A stretch of 64,000 nucleotides of DNA from an uncultured Verrucomicrobia subdivision 3 bacterium (GCA_937890005.1 CALBZA010000017.1:155383-219382); one strand, 5' to 3'. Counted from the first letter of the stretch, positions 25,801 to 34,988 are shown. Translations and numbers: made by a program. The notes: a model not told the origin generated them from the letters alone.

Positions 25801-28223
25801 CCGTTGAACTCGGGGTGACTTTCCTGAATGACCGCGCCGTCGCCATAAGTCGTCGGGACGACAACCATGTTGTCGAAGTAGAATGCCGTCGGGCGGGATG
25901 TTGTTGAGCGGAACTCGATCACGTTGTTGCCTGCGTTCAACAGAATGTTCTGTTTGTGAACTCCCCATTCGTTCAACGAAGGGGTTTGAGTGAAGGTCGG
26001 CGTGGCGACTTTGATTCCATTCACGTAGAGATCAATCGACGTGACGTTGGCGCTGGCCGTGAAATAGCGGGTTTCGAGACGGTAAATTCCGCTCCTGGCC
26101 ACAGTCACCAGATCGCGAACGGAGGCCGACGCGCTCGTGCCGAAGTTCAAATAACCCTGGCCAGTGTAATTCCGGATGTTGCCCGAGTAACCGTTCTTGG
26201 TGACGCCTGAAATGTTTTTGTAATCGAAATGCTCGGCTTCGTACTGGCGCGGACCGGTGTAAACGAGTGGTGCAGACGGCGGCGTCACGGTGGCCGGAGT
26301 GAATTCAGTCAGCCGGCCCACTGCTGATCCGGCGCAGTTGATCGTGATGTCGAGCGGACCGTTGTGCTGCACGGTCAGCGTGAACACGCCGCCCGCCCAG
26401 CTTTTGGAAACGATGCTCGCCATGTGATTCCCGCGATCGGCCCACGAATACGTCGGCTCCGTGGTCGCACCGTAAATCTTGATGATGTCCGTCTTCAGAA
26501 CGTTGTTCACCTGATTGTCGAAATTGCCGAGGTAGATCGACACCTTGTTCGAGATCTCCGTAATGACGCCCGCGGTGTATTCCGAGAACGTCAATTCCAT
26601 GGAACTGCAGGTGTTGTATTTGAACGGGATGTTGGCGGACGCCGTCTGGCCGATCACTTTGAATGGATTGTAAACCGTCCACTGATTTTCCAGACGACGG
26701 GCCGAAATCGTGCCGGTGTATTCAGAAGGAAACAGGCTGTTGAATTCATTCACCTTGGCGGTGATGGATGGCCAGCGCGCGGAATAGGCGGACTTGTTGA
26801 CCTTCACCTGAAACGAATTCGCGATTGTGTCGGCCAGCTTGTAAACCACCGGAATGGTCGGGTAACGCCCAGTCTTCTTGTGCAGTGTGTAATTGTCCCG
26901 AAGATTGCCGTCGCCATCCATGCGATAAAGCCCTTCGAACAACGTCGTCGGCGAACTGTAAACGTCATCGATGCTTCCCGAATTGACGTCAGCGATGATG
27001 ACAACCTTCGCCCGATCGATCACTTCCTGCCGGGTCGGAATGCGCACCGAGCCGTCGATGAGCTTGCGGAGGAAATCGATGGTGATGTTGTCGAACTGCG
27101 GGAAGCGCTCCCATCGTCGCATGGTGAAACCATTGTCCGTCGGGCCGGCGCTGAGTTCGCGGAAGCACTGCGTCCAGATCAATTCCGGACCGTCGATCAC
27201 CGTTGCGCCGTCCATGATGTGATCCACATAAGGCGGACCCGCGCTGGCCATCGTGAAGTTCGTGTGCGTGCGGCTGACGTCGGTCCAGCCTGTGTCGTCG
27301 TAGCGAATGCCCCAGTTCCCGGCGTAGCCGGACAGGTAGGCGCCGAGGCAGATGCTCTGCATGTCGGATTGATAACTGACCTGCGTGAACTTGTCGGCGA
27401 GGATGAAATTCTGCTTGTAGATCCGGCTGGCCGATTCAAAGGCGGGAACGCGTTTGAGCATTCCGATCGGATTGATGCTCGGGCTCCATTGATTTCCACA
27501 CCAGCTGACCATCAGATAGCCGCCGTACTGATTGCAAAGCTGGAGCAGATTTGCGAAGTGGTTGATGCGATCCACCCAGAAGGCTGAAAGCAGATCGGGC
27601 GGATTGTCGTCGGCGAGATCGAATCCCCAGAACTGTTCGGCATAGTTGAAGCCAAGGAAGTTCGGGTAGCTCTGAAAAAACTCGTGGTAAATCGACAGGT
27701 CGAAATCGGAGAAATGACAGAACCCGCCGCTGGACGGCTGAATCATGACCCACATGCGATTCTGCGCGCAGGTTCGGACCCAGGACCTGGCCGTTTCATA
27801 GCCATATTCCACCACGTTGAAACGCCCCGGATCGCTGCTGTTATGGCTGATGGACAATGAAATGTTCATCACCACGAACGGGCGGATGTCCATCGGGATC
27901 AGATCGATGATCTTTTGCGGATCGGCGGAATTCCAGGTGTCGATGTGAACGACCAGCATGGGTTGATTGGGAGAAATGGGTCGTCGCAACGGCGCGCCGG
28001 TTTGCGCCTGGCTGTAACCGGAACTCATGCCCGCAAACAGAATCAAAACCAAAAGCGCCACAAATCGGAGAAGGGCAGGAGGGCACAGTCGTTGCGTTCC
28101 GTTGAAACGTGTTATGCGTTCTCGCAGGCCGTCGAGCGGCGAATTGCAGCTGGATCGGTTTCCGCGCCCCAATGAAGCGCGCGACACAAGGAATCGGGAA
28201 TGTTTCAATCTGCGGCTCTTCAT
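22818..28223 (-). CDS. Giant secreted GH98 glycosidase with CBM, FN3 and DNRLRE domains
   Basis: About 1801 residues from the ATG at 28223. The hydrophobic signal core LLRFVALLVLILFAGM lies at about 53-70, so a later start is possible; the frame from 28376 would run through site D. The GH98 catalytic domain (about 85-490) shows MLVVHIDTWNSADPQ, a candidate acidic residue in NYAEQFWGFD, and WGIRYDDTGW. The GH98 C-terminal domain (to about 640) is followed by two CBM35/CBM6-like domains (to 920; RQYEAEHFDY), two FN3 and DNRLRE 1 (about 1111-1280; IIDTYVRDGGSAGNSFG). Two more FN3, DNRLRE 2 (about 1468-1630), a He_PIG/cadherin-like domain and the shared terminal module complete it. GH98 includes blood-group endo-beta-galactosidases and xylanases for complex glucuronoarabinoxylan; the neighbours favour xylan. 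Confidence 0.85.
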   Translation of the reverse strand: MKSRRLKHSRFLVSRASLGRGNRSSCNSPLDGLRERITRFNGTQRLCPPALLRFVALLVLILFAGMSSGYSQAQTGAPLRRPISPNQPMLVVHIDTWNSADPQKIIDLIPMDIRPFVVMNISLSISHNSSDPGRFNVVEYGYETARSWVRTCAQNRMWVMIQPSSGGFCHFSDFDLSIYHEFFQSYPNFLGFNYAEQFWGFDLADDNPPDLLSAFWVDRINHFANLLQLCNQYGGYLMVSWCGNQWSPSINPIGMLKRVPAFESASRIYKQNFILADKFTQVSYQSDMQSICLGAYLSGYAGNWGIRYDDTGWTDVSRTHTNFTMASAGPPYVDHIMDGATVIDGPELIWTQCFRELSAGPTDNGFTMRRWERFPQFDNITIDFLRKLIDGSVRIPTRQEVIDRAKVVIIADVNSGSIDDVYSSPTTLFEGLYRMDGDGNLRDNYTLHKKTGRYPTIPVVYKLADTIANSFQVKVNKSAYSARWPSITAKVNEFNSLFPSEYTGTISARRLENQWTVYNPFKVIGQTASANIPFKYNTCSSMELTFSEYTAGVITEISNKVSIYLGNFDNQVNNVLKTDIIKIYGATTEPTYSWADRGNHMASIVSKSWAGGVFTLTVQHNGPLDITINCAGSAVGRLTEFTPATVTPPSAPLVYTGPRQYEAEHFDYKNISGVTKNGYSGNIRNYTGQGYLNFGTSASASVRDLVTVARSGIYRLETRYFTASANVTSIDLYVNGIKVATPTFTQTPSLNEWGVHKQNILLNAGNNVIEFRSTTSRPTAFYFDNMVVVPTTYGDGAVIQESHPEFNGVDGTVASNFGGYTGPGYASATPTNGASVYWNVLFDASVTKAFTFRYAGTATRSADLFVNGSNVAPNIQFPATGTFTNWDYVTVYASVPEGSSEVKLRANTTDGLPNIDSLEVIGGTRWIAGTPPFTPQRLSATPLSTSEIRLSWRTVPGAATYEVKHATTPGGPYTMISTGITETNFVHSGLGELTTHYYVIRAANAFGESAESSEATATTLTTQPPPAPTGLNAVALGPDKADLSWTAAVATDSYIIKRALAPGGPFLTVALGVTGTTHQDTGLFGGKTYYYVVSGVNANGEGANSAVAILTTPTTLNLSPIIDTYVRDGGSAGNSFGNSTELHVKNDPSVGFTRYTFLKFDVTGLTNMQSAVLKLTPYQVDGNPTVAFELVTDDSWDNSITWNNPPSGSGNVAASVSGFVVGQPRSINVTTAAKNEALGDGIFSLKASQPIAGNTFIGFHSKESAIANQRPVLEITLSQNDPAPAAPANLVATAVYYNQINLTWNAVPGASSYNIRRAPSIGGPFTVIAAGVSDTAFSDIGLTENTTTYYTITAINGAGESPESPVASATTPDKLPPPAPNGLIAVGEGTNRIHLTWQSSPGAAFYNVRRAFNSGGPYTLIATDLIETSFDDIGLAVGAACYYVVTAVNELGEGLPSNEASAATASIVRALPLADAYVRNGGFDNSVFGNDNNLTVKTDDGATDATRITYIKFNVSGLSNVQNARLILTPTQVDGNVPLLLEEWTNDNWSENSITWNNQPAGSGTAITTISSYALNNPVQIDISNAVRNQASTDGVLTIRITRTGSSYMRIDFASKEHATPAFRPTLEYPLSPNTPPTLASIHNQTIGAGIMLSITNTATDSDIPAQSLTYSLSTAPNGATIDPVSGVLTWRPLVTQANTVNPFTVRVTDNGSPALSASQSFVVTVTNLPQPALGVQVQDGSFALRIEGANGPDYQIQASTNLVDWDVIFSTNAPAMPFFWTDSPSSSPSKFFRVRTGPPF

Positions 28224-28296
28224 GGATTGGAGATCAAGGAAACGGAATGGGCTGCAAACACATCCAACATTACTTCGAGTGATCAGGCCCGAGACA

Positions 28297-28312
28297 TACG
28301 ACGAATGTCGTA
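28297..28312. promoter_or_regulatory. Class 1 operator palindrome, site D
   Basis: TACGACGAATGTCGTA: perfect six-base arms TACGAC/GTCGTA around gaat. It lies about 75 bases upstream of the chosen GH98 start and inside the over-long upstream frame, which supports the shorter start. Confidence 0.75.
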
Positions 28313-28583
28313 GCACCATGAACACGCACATGATCGCACCGAAGCCAACAGCGTCGGCAAAGATTTTTCGGTTCAATTCCGTGAAGGAAATTTTTTTGCC
28401 TGATTCAAACCATCAGTGCAGGAAATCCTGTTTCCGGATCGTGGAAGATTTTTCGGCGCATTGTTCGCATTGTTGTGCGCAGCGACGTCGCTCCAATCCG
28501 TTTCAGACACTGAGATTCGGCAGGCTAACAGAAAGAATAATTTGATCGAACAAGCGGCGTGTTGTTGGTGTGACGAACGGGGA

Positions 28584-28599
28584 TACGACGTTTTGCGTA
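28584..28599. promoter_or_regulatory. Class 1 operator-like site J
   Basis: TACGACGTTTTGCGTA matches the class 1 consensus at 13 of 16 bases, with one arm intact and the outer ATACG/CGTAT symmetric. It lies 160 bases upstream of the ATG at 28760, the same distance as sites A and C. Weaker than the others. Confidence 0.5.
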
Positions 28600-28759
28600 T
28601 GGTAAACGCGAATTCAATTCTGACATGGTGCTGAGGTGCTTTGCGATTTCCACTTCATTGAATTGAACTCTCGTCGAGAGTTGTTTCAACAGGAGTTGTT
28701 GTCGCATCGCGGCTGACCTCGTTGTGCTGAATTTCTGCCTCTCAACTCACATCTGTAAA

Positions 28760-31700
28760 ATGCGAATCAAGACTCAAACCCGAAAACTGATAGTATGCGC
28801 CAGCCTCCTTTCGATTGGAACGGCCTTCGCCGCCGATCGCGTCTGGACTGGCGGCGCCGGAACCACCGTTCTGAACACGGCGGGCAACTGGAGCGGAAAC
28901 GCAACGCCTGGAGCGGCTGACGTCGGCATCTTCGACGGCACCGTGATGACAAATGTCCCATTTGTCTGGAACGCCAACAACTGGAACGGCAGTGGCAACG
29001 TTGCATCGAGCTTCATCATTACCAACTATCCGCAAGCCATCGTCTGGAACGGCGACGGTTCGTCCGGCACGCTCCTGTGCATTTCCAACATCACCATTGC
29101 AGCGGGATCAGGGCCGTTCACGCTCGGCGATGATGAGGTGGTTTCGGGCACCGTCTTCCGATCCGGCGGACCGCACCTGTTGATCAATGACTCGATTCAT
29201 CCGGCCCGTATCGGTCCGTGGGTTGTATTCAACAGCAGCGGTGGCGGTGGCAAGACGATTACGTTCGGCGGTTCAGGTTCATGGCAGATTGACGCGCCAT
29301 GGCAGCTCGCAGGTGCGGGGTCGGCATCGATTCGCGTCGAGGGCACCGGCGCAAATGTTCTTACGCTGAACGGTCCCATTGGAAACGGATCCGGATTCTC
29401 ACACACGATCGCGAGCGGAACACTTCGAGTTGGCAGTGGCGACGCGCTTGCCGCGGGTGGAACCCAGACGCTGACCATCGAAGGCGGCGCTGGAGTGAAA
29501 AGATTCTCGCTGACCAATGACATCTGGCTGAATCCTGCGGTCGCGAACATCAATATCGCGGGGCGTGAGGACGCTTCAGGCGCAGCGAACGCCGCCGTTG
29601 AGAGCCACGGCGAAAACTATATCAATGGCGTGATCCGATTCAACGCAGTCGGCGGAACCAACGTCGGAATTTACAATCACTCTGGGACGCTGACCGTGAA
29701 CGGGAATGCAAGCCAGCTCGCGCTCACGGCAGCGAATGTCAGCGGCAATCGCCAGTTCGTTTTTGGCGGTGCCGGCACGACGGTTGTGCAGGGCAACATT
29801 GAAAATGGTTCCGCAGTTCTGGGGCTCCGACTCACCGGTGGCAACCTCGTCCTGAGCGGAATAAACACACACAGCGGGAACACGGTTGTGGATGCTGGCG
29901 TGCTGCGCGTCGGAAGCGATCAGGCCTTGCAGAACAGCACGGTTATTTTGAATGGTGGAACATTGGACCTGAACGGCGGAATGACAGGTTCTCCTGTCGT
30001 CGGCGGTCTGGCCGGGGCGGGAACGGTCACCAGCCAGAGCGGCGGCATGCCCCAGGTTACAGTTGGAAACAACAATGCGAGCACAACCTTCAGCGGAAGC
30101 ATCAACAACGGTTCCGGAACGGTGGCGGTTCGGAAGGTTGGATCAGGCACTCTGACGCTTTCGGGCGCCAGTACCTTCAGCGGCGGTTTGACTGTTGAAA
30201 GCGGCACGGTGCTCGCGGGCAACACGACCGGTTCGGCAACCGGTTCTGGAGCCGTGACCGTGAACCCGGACGCTGTGTTTGGCGGCAGCGGATCCGTTCA
30301 GGGCCAGGTGAGCTGGCAGTCTGGTTCTTCGGCTCGATTCATTCTCACACCTTCGGCGGTCGTGGCCGGTTCAAACACGACGATTCTCGCGGTGAGCGGA
30401 AACGTGACGCTGGATTCAACCCCGGTTGTCATCGAGGTCGCGGGCAGCACGCCGCTTCAGGTTGGAACGTATCGCCTGATGACCTACAACAATGCGGGCA
30501 GCAGCGGAGCGTTCAGCACTGTTCCGACCTTCGTCGGCGCAGGTGTCGCACTCGGAACGGCTTCGACCATTTCCACCGCGGGCGGCGTGGTGACGCTCAC
30601 CGTTTCGTTCACGGGCAATATTTCGATCTGGACGAATGACAATGACGGCGTTTGGAACGCTGGAGCGAACTGGAGCAGCAATCCCTATTATCCGCAGGCG
30701 GCTGGTGATTCCGCGACGCTCGGCGTCGGATTGGCGTATCGCACGGTCTCTCTGAACGCGCCGGTTTCGGTCGGCACGATTCAGTTCACCAATGAGAATT
30801 CGTTCCTCATCGCGAACGGCGGTGGCACACTGACGTTGGCGAACTCCTCCGGCCCGGCTGTGATCAGCGTGCAGGCCGGTGCTTCGAATGCAATCGCATC
30901 GCCGGTCAGCCTGAATGCCGACCTCGCGGTCACTACGGCGGCAGGCGCATCTCTCACCTTGGGCAACGCGGTCAACAACAGCAGCGGTTTGCGCACCGTG
31001 AGTGTCACTGGACAGGGAGCGTTGATCCTCAATGGAAACAACAGTTACGGACCGACCGCAGGTTCCATTGGAACGATCGTAAATGGCGGCGTGCTTCAAC
31101 TCGGCGCCAACACGGCTGCCGGAGCAGGCGATCTCAGCGTCTCGAACGTCAGCACCATTCGCGCGGGCGCTCCGCTGTCGCTGGGAAATAACATCGTCGC
31201 AAATTCCGCTTCCACGGCGGTCATCGATAACAACGGCAACGATGTCACGATCTCCGGAACGATCACAGGTTCAGGCGGGGTGACAAAGGAAGGCTCCGGC
31301 GTCCTCACCCTCGCGAGTGCCAACAGCTACACTGGAAACACCGTGGTTAATGGCGGCACGCTGCGAATCGGTGAAGTGGGTGCGATCCCATCCGGTTTCG
31401 GCAATGGCACCGTGACGGTCAATACGAACGGCACTTTGGATCTCAACGGCGGTTCTCACACGATCAACGGCCTGAACGGCGCGGGAATCGTGGATACGCT
31501 GGCCGGCGGTTCTGCCGTGCTGACAATCGGTGAGAGCGGCGCGGGTGGCACCTTCACCGGCAGCCTCCGAAACACAGCGGGAACTCTGGCCATTGTCAAG
31601 AACGGTGGCGGAACCCAGACGCTCGCCGGAACCAATACTTACACCGGTGGAACGACGATCAATGCCGGAACCCTTCAGATCGGCAACGGCGGCACCTCTG

Positions 31701-34609
31701 GAAACCTCGGCTCGGGTTCGTTGGTGAACAATGCCAACCTTGCCTTCAACCTCACCGGCAGCAACGTCTTCGCCGGGAATATTTCCGGCTCCGGAACGGT
31801 CACTCTCGCGAACGTGGGACTCAACCTCTGGCTGACGGGAAACAACACCTTCACCGGCAACGTGCAGAACAACGGCGGTACGCTCTGGATCACGAACTCC
31901 TCGGCCCTCGGCGTGGGACCAAAAACTGTGATCGCAGTCGGCAATTTTGCGTCGCAGTTCACCCAGCTCCGACTGGCCGGCAATGTGAACATCGATCCGT
32001 CGATCACCTTCCGGCTCAGTTACAGCGGTGGTGTGCTGGTGAATGAAGCCGGCACGAACACCATCCAGGGCATGGTTGAAATGCCCAATGGCGGCGGAAA
32101 TCCGTTGGTCGTCGTGAACAGCGGTTTCCTCACGCTCGCGGGCGATGTCTCCACGGTTCCGGAGAACAATGCCCGAACGCTGACTCTCGATGGCCCGGGT
32201 GATGGCCTCGTTTCTGGAAACATCTACGACAACGGTCCGGCCGCATCGGTTGCCAAGAATGGAACCGGAACATGGACCCTTTCCGGACCCGGCAATTCCT
32301 ACAGCGGCACGACCGCGGTTAATGCTGGCACGCTGTTGATCACCGGAAACAACTACGGCGCAGGCGCGGTTACGGTCGCTTCGGGTGCGGCGTTTGGCGG
32401 CACCGGAACCGTCGGTTCTGCCGTGACCTGGCAGGCGGGTTCGACTGGCGTCTTCAGCGTCAGTCCATCGGGCGGCATGAACAACACGCCATTCATGGTT
32501 TCCGGAACGGTGACGTTGAACAACAATGCGATCACGGTGAATGTTCCCGGCGGCACGCCTCTGCCGGTCGGCACTTATCTGCTGATGAGTGCTCCGACGA
32601 TCAATGGGGCTTTCACTTCAACACCGGTTATCACTGGTGCCGGACTCGCGCCGAACACCTTCGGTTCGGTTGTAACCGCCGACGGACAGGTCAACCTGGT
32701 CGTCGCGCAGAGCAGCGTCTGGGTCAACAATGGCAACGGCAACTGGTCCACACCGGCGAACTGGAACAGCAATCCGAACATTCCTGACGCCGCTGGCGAA
32801 TACGCAACGTTCGGCGTCGGCTCCAGCCTGACGACGGTCACCCTCGATTCCCCCAAGACCATCGGAGGAATCGTGTTCACCAATCCGAACTCGTTCGTCA
32901 TCTCGAGCCCGACCCCGGCCAATACGCTGACTCTGAACAACAATGGCAACAACGCCTCGATCAACGTGTTGAGCGGTTCGGGTAACGTGATTGCCGCTGC
33001 GGCCAACCTCGCAGACAACACGATCGTCAGCGTGAGCACCAGCAATACGCTGTCGATCCCGAGCAGCGTGACCGGCAACGGATTGTTGACCAAGAGCGGC
33101 AACGGCGTCCTCGTTCTGTCCGGCTCGAACAGCTTCTCCGGAACGTTGTTGGCGGGCGGCACGCTGGCGCTCGGCAGCACCAACGCGCTGGGCGATGGCA
33201 TGTTCACCATCAGCGGGGGCAGCCTCGACAGCAGGGTCCCTGGATTGGTAAATCGCCGCGATAATCCGCAAACCTGGTCGGGCAGCTTCGCCTTCCTGGG
33301 TTCTCAAAGCCTCCACCTCGGCAATGGCGGAGTGACACTGACGGCAAATCTCACCGTCGGCATCTCCAACAGCACGTTGACGGTCGGTGGCCCGATCGAC
33401 GGTCCGTTCAATCTGACCGTTGACGGCACGACGAACGGAACCATTGTGCTGGAGAACAACAACTCATTCACCGGCTTCACCGCACTCGGCGGCACTATCG
33501 TCATCGGCAGTGATACTGCCCTCGGCTCGGCTGGAACGCTCCAGTTCACTCCTCAGATCGGACCGGGCGTGAGGCTGCGGTCCAAGGATGCCACGCCTCG
33601 GACGATTGCAAACAACGTCAGCGTGAATGCATTCGACGGACCGTACATCCTTGACGGTCCCGGCGACCTCACGTTCACCGGCTCGATTGTGAGCGGTAAC
33701 GGACAGAAACGTTTCACCGTGAACAACACCACGACCTTCGCAGGTCCGGTCACGGACAATGGCGCGCCCAATGGACCGCTGATCATCGATGGCACAGGCC
33801 GGTTGATCCTGCCGATTGCAAACTCGATGACGAAGACGTTCCAGGTGAGTGGCGCGACAATCGTGCTGGGCGATTCAATGGCGTTCGGCAGCGGACCGCT
33901 GGTGCTGAACGGAGGAGCGCTCGACACGACCATCCCGGACATGGTGCTTGTTGCGAACAACGTTCAGACATGGAGTGGCAGTTTCGGATTCGCTGGCACC
34001 GAGAATCTGAACCTCGGTTCCGGAAACGTCAGTCTGACCACCAACGTCACCGTCACGGTGAGCAACAAGGTTCTCACTGTTGACGGTGTCATAACCGGAT
34101 CGTTTGCCATCACGAAAGCTGGCGCAGGCCGCCTCGTGCTGAACGGAGCAAACAATTACGGAAACACGGTCGTAACGGCGGGAGTGCTCGAGATTGCACA
34201 GGCAACTCTTCGCACCAACTCCACGGTGTCGATCGCGTCCGGAGCCACGCTGCAGCTGAACTTCAGCGTGACCAACCGCGTCGCCGGCCTGGTCTTGAAC
34301 GGAGTCGCGCAGCCTGCCGGAGTTTACAAAAGCGGCAACTCGGCCGGTTTGATCAGCGGATCTGGCGCCCTGGAAGTCGTGCCGCTCGGACCGACAGAAC
34401 CGGCGGTTCTGACCAGCACGGTCGCTGGCAATCAGCTCAGCCTCTCATGGCCTGCTGGACAGGGCTGGAGGCTTCAGGCTCAGACCAACAGCCTCAACGT
34501 CGGTCTCTCCAACAACTGGACCTATCTGACCGACGGCAGCGTCACGAGCACAAACATCACGATTGACCCGGCTGCCCCGGCTGTCTTCTACCGCCTCGTC
34601 TATCCGTAA
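28760..34609 (+). CDS. Autotransporter-strand (PATR) repeat surface protein without a barrel
   Basis: 1949 residues from the ATG at 28760, which begins a signal peptide (TRKLIVCASLLSIGTAFAA); a start at 28724 would add a non-signal tail. The body is a long Gly/Asn/Thr-rich beta-helix made of passenger-associated strand repeats, for example GSGTLTLSGASTFSGG, GSGVLTLASANSYTG, GTGTWTLSG and GNGVLVLSGSNSFSG. Three lead-in modules of the form W-x-N-x-NW-x-x-x-P with a following FG (near the N-terminus, about residue 625 and about 1315) divide it. There is no C-terminal outer-membrane beta-barrel; it ends in the shared module finishing FYRLVYP. An extracellular fibre or adhesin is inferred. Followed by a strong terminator. 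Confidence 0.85.
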   Translation: MRIKTQTRKLIVCASLLSIGTAFAADRVWTGGAGTTVLNTAGNWSGNATPGAADVGIFDGTVMTNVPFVWNANNWNGSGNVASSFIITNYPQAIVWNGDGSSGTLLCISNITIAAGSGPFTLGDDEVVSGTVFRSGGPHLLINDSIHPARIGPWVVFNSSGGGGKTITFGGSGSWQIDAPWQLAGAGSASIRVEGTGANVLTLNGPIGNGSGFSHTIASGTLRVGSGDALAAGGTQTLTIEGGAGVKRFSLTNDIWLNPAVANINIAGREDASGAANAAVESHGENYINGVIRFNAVGGTNVGIYNHSGTLTVNGNASQLALTAANVSGNRQFVFGGAGTTVVQGNIENGSAVLGLRLTGGNLVLSGINTHSGNTVVDAGVLRVGSDQALQNSTVILNGGTLDLNGGMTGSPVVGGLAGAGTVTSQSGGMPQVTVGNNNASTTFSGSINNGSGTVAVRKVGSGTLTLSGASTFSGGLTVESGTVLAGNTTGSATGSGAVTVNPDAVFGGSGSVQGQVSWQSGSSARFILTPSAVVAGSNTTILAVSGNVTLDSTPVVIEVAGSTPLQVGTYRLMTYNNAGSSGAFSTVPTFVGAGVALGTASTISTAGGVVTLTVSFTGNISIWTNDNDGVWNAGANWSSNPYYPQAAGDSATLGVGLAYRTVSLNAPVSVGTIQFTNENSFLIANGGGTLTLANSSGPAVISVQAGASNAIASPVSLNADLAVTTAAGASLTLGNAVNNSSGLRTVSVTGQGALILNGNNSYGPTAGSIGTIVNGGVLQLGANTAAGAGDLSVSNVSTIRAGAPLSLGNNIVANSASTAVIDNNGNDVTISGTITGSGGVTKEGSGVLTLASANSYTGNTVVNGGTLRIGEVGAIPSGFGNGTVTVNTNGTLDLNGGSHTINGLNGAGIVDTLAGGSAVLTIGESGAGGTFTGSLRNTAGTLAIVKNGGGTQTLAGTNTYTGGTTINAGTLQIGNGGTSGNLGSGSLVNNANLAFNLTGSNVFAGNISGSGTVTLANVGLNLWLTGNNTFTGNVQNNGGTLWITNSSALGVGPKTVIAVGNFASQFTQLRLAGNVNIDPSITFRLSYSGGVLVNEAGTNTIQGMVEMPNGGGNPLVVVNSGFLTLAGDVSTVPENNARTLTLDGPGDGLVSGNIYDNGPAASVAKNGTGTWTLSGPGNSYSGTTAVNAGTLLITGNNYGAGAVTVASGAAFGGTGTVGSAVTWQAGSTGVFSVSPSGGMNNTPFMVSGTVTLNNNAITVNVPGGTPLPVGTYLLMSAPTINGAFTSTPVITGAGLAPNTFGSVVTADGQVNLVVAQSSVWVNNGNGNWSTPANWNSNPNIPDAAGEYATFGVGSSLTTVTLDSPKTIGGIVFTNPNSFVISSPTPANTLTLNNNGNNASINVLSGSGNVIAAAANLADNTIVSVSTSNTLSIPSSVTGNGLLTKSGNGVLVLSGSNSFSGTLLAGGTLALGSTNALGDGMFTISGGSLDSRVPGLVNRRDNPQTWSGSFAFLGSQSLHLGNGGVTLTANLTVGISNSTLTVGGPIDGPFNLTVDGTTNGTIVLENNNSFTGFTALGGTIVIGSDTALGSAGTLQFTPQIGPGVRLRSKDATPRTIANNVSVNAFDGPYILDGPGDLTFTGSIVSGNGQKRFTVNNTTTFAGPVTDNGAPNGPLIIDGTGRLILPIANSMTKTFQVSGATIVLGDSMAFGSGPLVLNGGALDTTIPDMVLVANNVQTWSGSFGFAGTENLNLGSGNVSLTTNVTVTVSNKVLTVDGVITGSFAITKAGAGRLVLNGANNYGNTVVTAGVLEIAQATLRTNSTVSIASGATLQLNFSVTNRVAGLVLNGVAQPAGVYKSGNSAGLISGSGALEVVPLGPTEPAVLTSTVAGNQLSLSWPAGQGWRLQAQTNSLNVGLSNNWTYLTDGSVTSTNITIDPAAPAVFYRLVYP

Positions 34610-34640
34610 AAGGAGAAGCGATTCGAGAAATTCACACACG

Positions 34641-34676
34641 GCCGCCGCATTCGAAAAGAATGCGGCGGCTTTTTTA
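34641..34676 (+). terminator. Strong Rho-independent terminator
   Basis: A 12-base-pair GC-rich stem (gccgccgcattc 34641-34652, gaatgcggcggc 34658-34669), loop gaaaa, then tttttt. It lies 32 bases after the stop of the autotransporter-repeat gene. Confidence 0.92.
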
Positions 34677-34733
34677 TTTGTGGAAGGATTCCCTCGATGT
34701 CTGAGCCATCCAGAGCGGTTCAGAAAAACCGTA

Positions 34734-34792
34734 GCCGCCGAGGTAACGAGGCGGAACCGTTGGGAAAACGTCCGTCTCGTTACCTCGGCGGC
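34734..34792. repeat. REP-like long palindrome
   Basis: Arms gccgccgaggtaacgag (34734-34750) and ctcgttacctcggcggc (34776-34792) are perfect complements over 17 bases. The stem extends by a G-T pair and four more pairs, leaving a loop of about 15 bases (34756-34770). There is no T tract and it is not adjacent to a stop, so it resembles an extragenic palindromic repeat more than a terminator. Only one copy occurs in the window. Confidence 0.6.
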
Positions 34793-34988
34793 CGCGAAAT
34801 TCCTCGAAATGTCCGGAAGCAGGATGAAGCGTTTGTCGCAAGCGATCGGAGGAGGATGCGCCTCAAAGTGGCCGAACCCGAAATTCCCCTGCAGGTGATT
34901 TTTCTCGTCGAGAGGAGTGATTGGTGGCAAGACTGCTCGCAGTAAAATCCTTTCTTTGATGGCATAGCTGCGATCCATCCAGTGTCTG

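Larger units (their letters stand above)
28224..28759. other. Divergent intergenic region between GH98 and the autotransporter-repeat gene
   Basis: 536 bases with no convincing gene. It carries site D facing the GH98 gene and site J facing the plus-strand gene, so two class 1 sites serve the two divergent promoters separately. Confidence 0.6.
34610..34988. other. Intergenic region with terminator and REP-like palindrome
   Basis: 379 bases. The terminator (34641-34676) and a long inverted repeat (34734-34792) fill the first half. The second half has no recognisable gene; short frames there look like shadows. No class 1 or class 2 operator was found. Confidence 0.6.

Noticed and set aside
30416..31099. 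Minus-strand frames opposite the autotransporter-repeat gene (also 32575-33210)
   Set aside because: Low-complexity Arg/Pro/Val translations arising from the repetitive Gly/Asn/Thr coding strand.
28760..34609. A CRISPR array or tandem-repeat locus suggested by the repetitive sequence
   Set aside because: The repetition is at protein level within one long frame, without regular identical repeats and unique spacers.
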